Origin: DASQGA01 sp963722715 | GTDB taxonomy: Bacteria > Actinomycetota > Thermoleophilia > Gaiellales > Gaiellaceae | Direction of reading: 5' to 3' | Assembly (NCBI GenBank): GCA_963722715.1 | Contig: CAVROA010000021.1 | Location: 1 to 30,124, forward strand | DNA length: 30,124 nt | Part shown: one piece after another, positions 29,848 to 30,124 of the stretch | Numbering within the stretch: position 1 is the stretch's first letter | Layout of the letters: every line of letters begins with the position of its first letter | Program-made: the position numbers and the translations under genes | Notes under the pieces: generated by a model | Told to the model about the DNA's origin: nothing | What the model saw: the letters and a program-made list of their open reading frames with translations, nothing else | The model's database searches: none

Positions 29848-30124
29848 ATGGAGACTCTGGCCCTTGCTCTGGCGGCCGTGCTCGCTCTCGGCTGCGTCCT
29901 CTTCGTGGCTCGGCCCTTCCTGCGGGAGCCCGAGGCCGTCGACGACCGGATCCGGGTCGCCGGCACGGGCGAGCAGGAGCGGATCCGCCTCGAGGAGGAG
30001 CGGGACCGTGCCCTCGCTGCGCTCAAGGAGCTCGAATTCGACCATCGGACGGGGAAGATCTCGGACGTGGACTACCGCGAGTCGGTGGGGCCGCTTCGCG
30101 TGCAGGTTGCCCAGGCGCTCCGGG
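29848..30124 (+). CDS. CcmI-like cytochrome c biogenesis protein, N-terminal part
   Basis: The first 92 codons run off the right edge. An N-terminal membrane helix (LALALAAVLALGCVLFVARP) is followed by an acidic linker and ERDRALAALKELEFDHRTGK, ISDVDYRE. That is the usual beginning of CcmI/CcmH-type proteins and of related short 'LEFDHRTGK' proteins found next to ccmF. It probably assists apocytochrome handling. The ATG at 29848 has no Shine-Dalgarno and lies 2 nt after the nested palindrome. Confidence 0.75.
   Translation, partial: METLALALAAVLALGCVLFVARPFLREPEAVDDRIRVAGTGEQERIRLEEERDRALAALKELEFDHRTGKISDVDYRESVGPLRVQVAQALR

Noticed and set aside
1..30124. CRISPR arrays, insertion sequences with transposases, rRNA genes
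   Set aside because: No regularly spaced repeats, transposase motifs or rRNA sequences were seen on either strand.

Overview
The window is very GC-rich chromosomal DNA from a free-living actinobacterium. A deep lineage such as class Thermoleophilia (Gaiellales/Solirubrobacterales-like) fits best. The reasons are a WhiA tail, a gap-pgk-tpiA-gpmI block downstream of whiA, a class I aldolase beside a GlpX phosphatase, an actinobacterial-type SOS box, and many GTG/TTG starts. The lineage is inferred, not proven. Three genes (whiA, the M48 peptidase, the GGDEF/HD-GYP enzyme) each need a single-base correction to read through, which looks more like assembly indels than gene decay.

Layout: 1-4926 holds the end of whiA and the lower-glycolysis operon gap-pgk-tpiA-gpmI. 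4950-6500 holds an ECF sigma factor and a lipoprotein gene with an ECF-like promoter between them. 6501-8728 holds a metallophosphoesterase, an M48 membrane peptidase and a DUF3467 protein. 8747-12362 holds argS, glpX and a class I fba. 12521-12849 holds a Flp-type pilin and tRNA-Gly(CCC). 12850-14099 is a sparse, atypical stretch with two minus-strand accessory genes. 14100-18135 holds a large cyclase/STAND-ATPase/TPR regulator, a cupin and a small protein. 18132-20289 is a minus-strand unit of two 31-residue membrane microproteins and a membrane GGDEF/HD-GYP protein. 20429-25728 holds an EamA exporter, a principal-type sigma factor, a radical-SAM repair protein under an SOS box, a GH15 glucosidase and a CBS protein. 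25787-27214 holds three small or medium genes, including an endonuclease IV-like TIM barrel. 27281-30124 holds ccmE-ccmF-ccmI-like cytochrome c maturation genes.

The central-carbon genes form a coherent set. gap, pgk, tpiA and gpmI cover lower glycolysis, and fba plus glpX cover the fructose-1,6-bisphosphate step in both directions. The main oddities lie at gene junctions. The last 18 codons of gap are present twice, with the in-frame copy synonymously recoded, and the duplication splits what looks like an original gap/pgk stop-start overlap. The ccmF/ccmI junction holds a 163-bp nested palindrome between direct repeats. fba has its Shine-Dalgarno in a perfect inverted repeat. At least ten genes have a TANNNT hexamer only 6-9 nt before the start codon and no Shine-Dalgarno, which points to widespread leaderless transcription.
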